Assembly: GCF_047511655.1 (NCBI RefSeq)
Contig: NC_133389.1
Span: 43,496,295-43,560,294 of the forward strand
DNA: 64,000 nt
Direction of reading: 5' to 3'
Source: Castor canadensis
Taxonomy: Eukaryota; Chordata; Mammalia; Rodentia; Castoridae
Shown: piece after piece, positions 61,665-64,000 of the stretch
Layout: each line of letters begins with the position of its first letter
Position numbering within the stretch: the first letter of the stretch is position 1
Translations under genes and position numbers: made by a program
The notes under the pieces: generated by a model
The model's input: the letters and a program-made list of their open reading frames with translations, nothing else
Told to the model about the DNA's origin: nothing
Databases searched by the model: none

Positions 61665-62910
61665 AGGGCTGGTGGGGTGTTCAAAGTGAAGGCCCTGAGT
61701 TTAAGCCCCAGTACCAAAAAAAAGTAAAAGTTTTAAATTTTGATTGAGTTCTATTTATCAATTCTTCTTTATTGCTTGTGTTTGGTGCTATATCTAGGAA
61801 ATCACAGCCTAACCTAGGATCATGAAGATTTACTGTTAGGTTTTAGTTTTACACTTAGGTCTGAGATCCATTTTGAGTTAATTTTTGTGCATGCTGTGAT
61901 TTAGGGTCCATATTCAGTTTTATTCATGATGCTATCTAATTGTTTCTATGATTTTTTAGAGAGCTTCCTTCCCCTTGAACTTTCTGGATGCTAACCATAA
62001 ATTAAGGCTAATTTCTAGGATTTCAGCTCCATTCCATTTATCTATATGCTTATCCTTATGCAAACTCCACTCAGTGTTGATTATTTTAGTTTTGTATGAA
62101 GTTTCAAAAATTCCTTCAATTTTGTTCTTGTTTTTGCAAGTTTACTTGGGCTCCTCCCATTTCATAAGGATTTATTATCATTTTCTTCAAAAATGGTAGG
62201 TGGGATTTTAATAGGGATTGCATTGAATTTGTAGATGAATTTGGGGAATATGTCTTAATTCGTGAAAATGGGATACATCTCCATTTATTTGGGTCTCTTT
62301 AAGTTTCTTTCACCAATGTTTTATTGTTTTCAATGAATAAGTTGGTACTTATTTGACTAAATTTATCACAAAGTATTTTATTCTTCTTGATGCTGTTGCA
62401 AATGGAATTGTTTGCTTAGTTTTGTTTTCAGTATTTTTTATTGCTGGTATACAGGAGTACAATCAAGTTTTGTAGATTTACCCTATTTCTTGCTGTAATC
62501 ATTTGTTTTGATGGGGTTTTGTTTTTAAAGTGGATTCTTTAGAATTTTCTACATACAAGATCGTGTAATCTGTGAAGAGAGAATTTTATATCTTTCTTCC
62601 CAGGCCATTTTTATATGTAGTTTTTTTTTTTAATGTACTTGCTGTGGCTAGAAACTCTAGCATAATGTTGAATAAAAGTGCTGAAAGTAGACATTATTGT
62701 TTTGTTTATTAGACTAGAAAAAAACATTGTCTTCCCCACTAAATATAAAATTAACCATAAATTTTTCATAGATGCAGATTCCCTTCTTTTCCTACTGTGT
62801 TGAAGTTTTATTATTTTTTAATCATAAATGGGTGATAGAATTTGTCAGTTGCTTATTCTGTGTCTATTGAGATGACCAGTGGATTTTGTTCTTTATTACA
62901 TTAATGTGAC
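60511..62910 (-). repeat. Old L1M, antisense, reaching the DSC3 exon 2 acceptor region
   Basis: On the - strand this is an L1 3'UTR and ORF2. ACAGCTTTATTGAGGTATAA at the left edge is the L1M 3'UTR; GTCTATTGAGATGACC and CATTAATGTGAC at the right edge are ORF2-derived. The match runs to about 62909, leaving about 19 bp before exon 2. A SINE with (CA)n is nested at 61489-61725. Confidence 0.75.
61489..61725 (+). repeat. Dimeric SINE with a (CA)n expansion between its halves
   Basis: The B1-like half (GCGCCAGTGTCTCACACCTG, TAATCGTAGCTACTCAGGAG) and the ID-like half (GGGCTGGTGGGGTGTTCAAA) are separated by about 50 bp of CA repeat at 61610-61661, which occupies the usual A-rich linker. Near-identical flanks AGTAAAAAGTTTTA and AGTAAAAGTTTTA support a target duplication. 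Confidence 0.85.
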
Positions 62911-62928
62911 TTTGTTTTTAAATTCTAG

Positions 62929-63013
62929 GTCTTCAGTTTTTCTGGTGAAGCTTGTGAAAAGGTGACGATAAATGTACCTTCTAAACTAGAGGCAGACAAA
63001 ATGGTTGGCAGAG
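62929..63013 (+). CDS. DSC3: Desmocollin-3 exon 2 (end of signal peptide, start of prodomain)
   Basis: This 85-bp exon has acceptor AAATTCTAG and donor GTGAGA. It encodes VFSFSGEACEKVTINVPSKL followed by EADKMVGR and the first base of the next codon. The length, phase and VPSKLEADK motif match desmocollin-3 and parallel DSC2 exon 2 at 4822. DSC3 exon 3 onward lies beyond the window. DSC3 is the basal-layer desmocollin of stratified epithelia. Confidence 0.94.
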
Positions 63014-64000
63014 GTGAGAAATTTCAAAACAGTGTTTTTTGAAGCAGAAATTTAGTTAACCTAGGTTGGAATGAGTATTGTATGTCAACTTTCCCTTCTG
63101 GAATTGGCTTGAATCTACTTATAAGTAAATGCAATTTGAGAATATTTTAAACATATGCGTTTGCTTTTTACAACCATGTTGAGTTTTGTTGTCGCTTCTA
63201 GTGCAAAATTTATAAATCCATGTTTTTGTTGTCACTTGTGTTTTAACAGTTTTAAAATGACACAAATAATTCTATTCAAAGCATAGCACTTTCATTATTC
63301 TGGGAGTCTAAGCATTAAAGAAATGTAGATAAGGATTTGAGAGAATCAGAACAGCATTTTCACTCAGAGCTAAACTCAATCAGCCTTTTGCACACTGATC
63401 CCTGATTAGGTGGAAAACCTCAGACTCCAACAGCTGGAAGGGTCTGTCCAGCTGGGCTTTCTTTACATGCTGGTTTCTAGAAGATCAAGGGAAACACCAT
63501 GACTTTTTTTTTTTTAAGAGCTATAACCTGTCCTAGAGATACCAAAATTACCTTTTCAACAAAATGTCCCATTTCGGACACGGGTCATACTAAGGGAAGG
63601 CTGCCCACGGGAGAGAGAGGTCATGGGAAGGGAACCAAAAACTTGAATGTGGTTGATGTGCTCAGTGTACAAGAGTGAATATAGAAATCTTAAACTGTCC
63701 AGGGCCACCATGGGAAGCTGACTAGGGAGGAGTGAAGAGTACTGGTAAAGATATTCCAGTTGGGGGTGTAATACATATATGCATGGAAACAGCACAAGGA
63801 ATCTCCCTGTGTAGCTGTCTTTATCTCAAACTAGCAAAAACACCATGTTTCTCTTATTGTCTTTTATGTTTTTTTCTTTTATAAATCAGAGAACAGGGCT
63901 GAACATGTTCTGCAGGGGTGGGGGAGGTTGGCACCAGCGGGAGGGGAGAAGTGGCAGGAAAGGGGTAAAAGGATGAATATATTGTGAATAATATATACAT
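63014..64000 (+). other. DSC3: DSC3 intron 2, 5' part
   Basis: The first 0.5 kb is single-copy sequence with no feature I can name. From about 63540 the intron is L1 3'UTR, and the window ends inside it. Confidence 0.7.
63540..64000 (+). repeat. L1 3'UTR, sense, running off the window
   Basis: ATACATATATGCATGGAAAC, CTCCCTGTGTAGCTGTCTTT and ATCTCAAACTAGCAAAAACA match the L1 3' ends at 33420-33490 and, on the reverse strand, 4035-4090. A G-rich purine tract lies at about 63915-63970. Confidence 0.8.

Larger units (their letters stand above)
53868..62928 (+). other. DSC3: DSC3 intron 1
   Basis: A 9.06-kb intron. The first 0.7 kb is CpG-rich. About 54.6-56.2 kb is single-copy. After that come SINEs, (GT)n, and sense and antisense L1 pieces up to the exon 2 acceptor. 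No additional exon was recognised. Confidence 0.85.

Overview
This is a mammalian, almost certainly rodent, genomic window. It carries the junction between two desmosomal cadherin genes, both on the + strand: nearly all of DSC2 (desmocollin-2, exons 2-17) and the 5' end of DSC3 (desmocollin-3, exons 1-2). Assignment rests on exon-by-exon reading of the translated cadherin repeats, intact splice sites, matching intron phases, and the tail-to-head DSC2-DSC3 order known from the mammalian 18q12-type desmosomal cadherin cluster. The host looks like a castorimorph rodent such as beaver. The basis is inference: abundant 7SL/B1-like monomers fused to tRNA/ID-like monomers, together with the characteristic L1 3' ends.

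Layout. 1-4821 is DSC2 intron 1 (exon 1 lies upstream of the window). 4822-28367 holds DSC2 exons 2-17. They encode the end of the signal peptide, the prodomain, five extracellular cadherin repeats, one membrane span and the cytoplasmic tail. With a 23-residue exon 1, as in DSC3 here, the a isoform is exactly 901 residues. A 46-bp alternative exon 16 (28038-28083) gives the shorter b isoform with an 11-residue private tail. The DSC2 3'UTR runs to between about 28.7 and 30.2 kb, depending on which of three AATAAA signals is used. About 30.2-53.3 kb is intergenic and packed with SINEs, L1 and L2 pieces, MaLR-type LTRs and microsatellites. About 53.3-54.6 kb is a CpG island with the DSC3 promoter and exon 1. 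53868-62928 is DSC3 intron 1, 62929-63013 is exon 2, and the window ends in intron 2.

The two genes make paralogous single-pass adhesion proteins. They pair with desmogleins in desmosomes and bind plakoglobin and plakophilin through the cytoplasmic tail.

The most notable points are: (i) the conserved DSC2b exon; (ii) antisense L1 fragments that end about 20-40 bp before the exon 2 acceptor of both paralogues; (iii) an ID-type SINE ending about 43 bp before the exon 6 acceptor; (iv) an apparent retroposed mRNA 3' end of about 1.8 kb in DSC2 intron 12; and (v) a 51-bp tandem duplication of a G-rich L1 3'UTR tract. I found no bacterial-type, CRISPR or unrecognised multi-gene system. Apart from the desmocollin exons, the open reading frames look like chance frames or repeat-derived frames.
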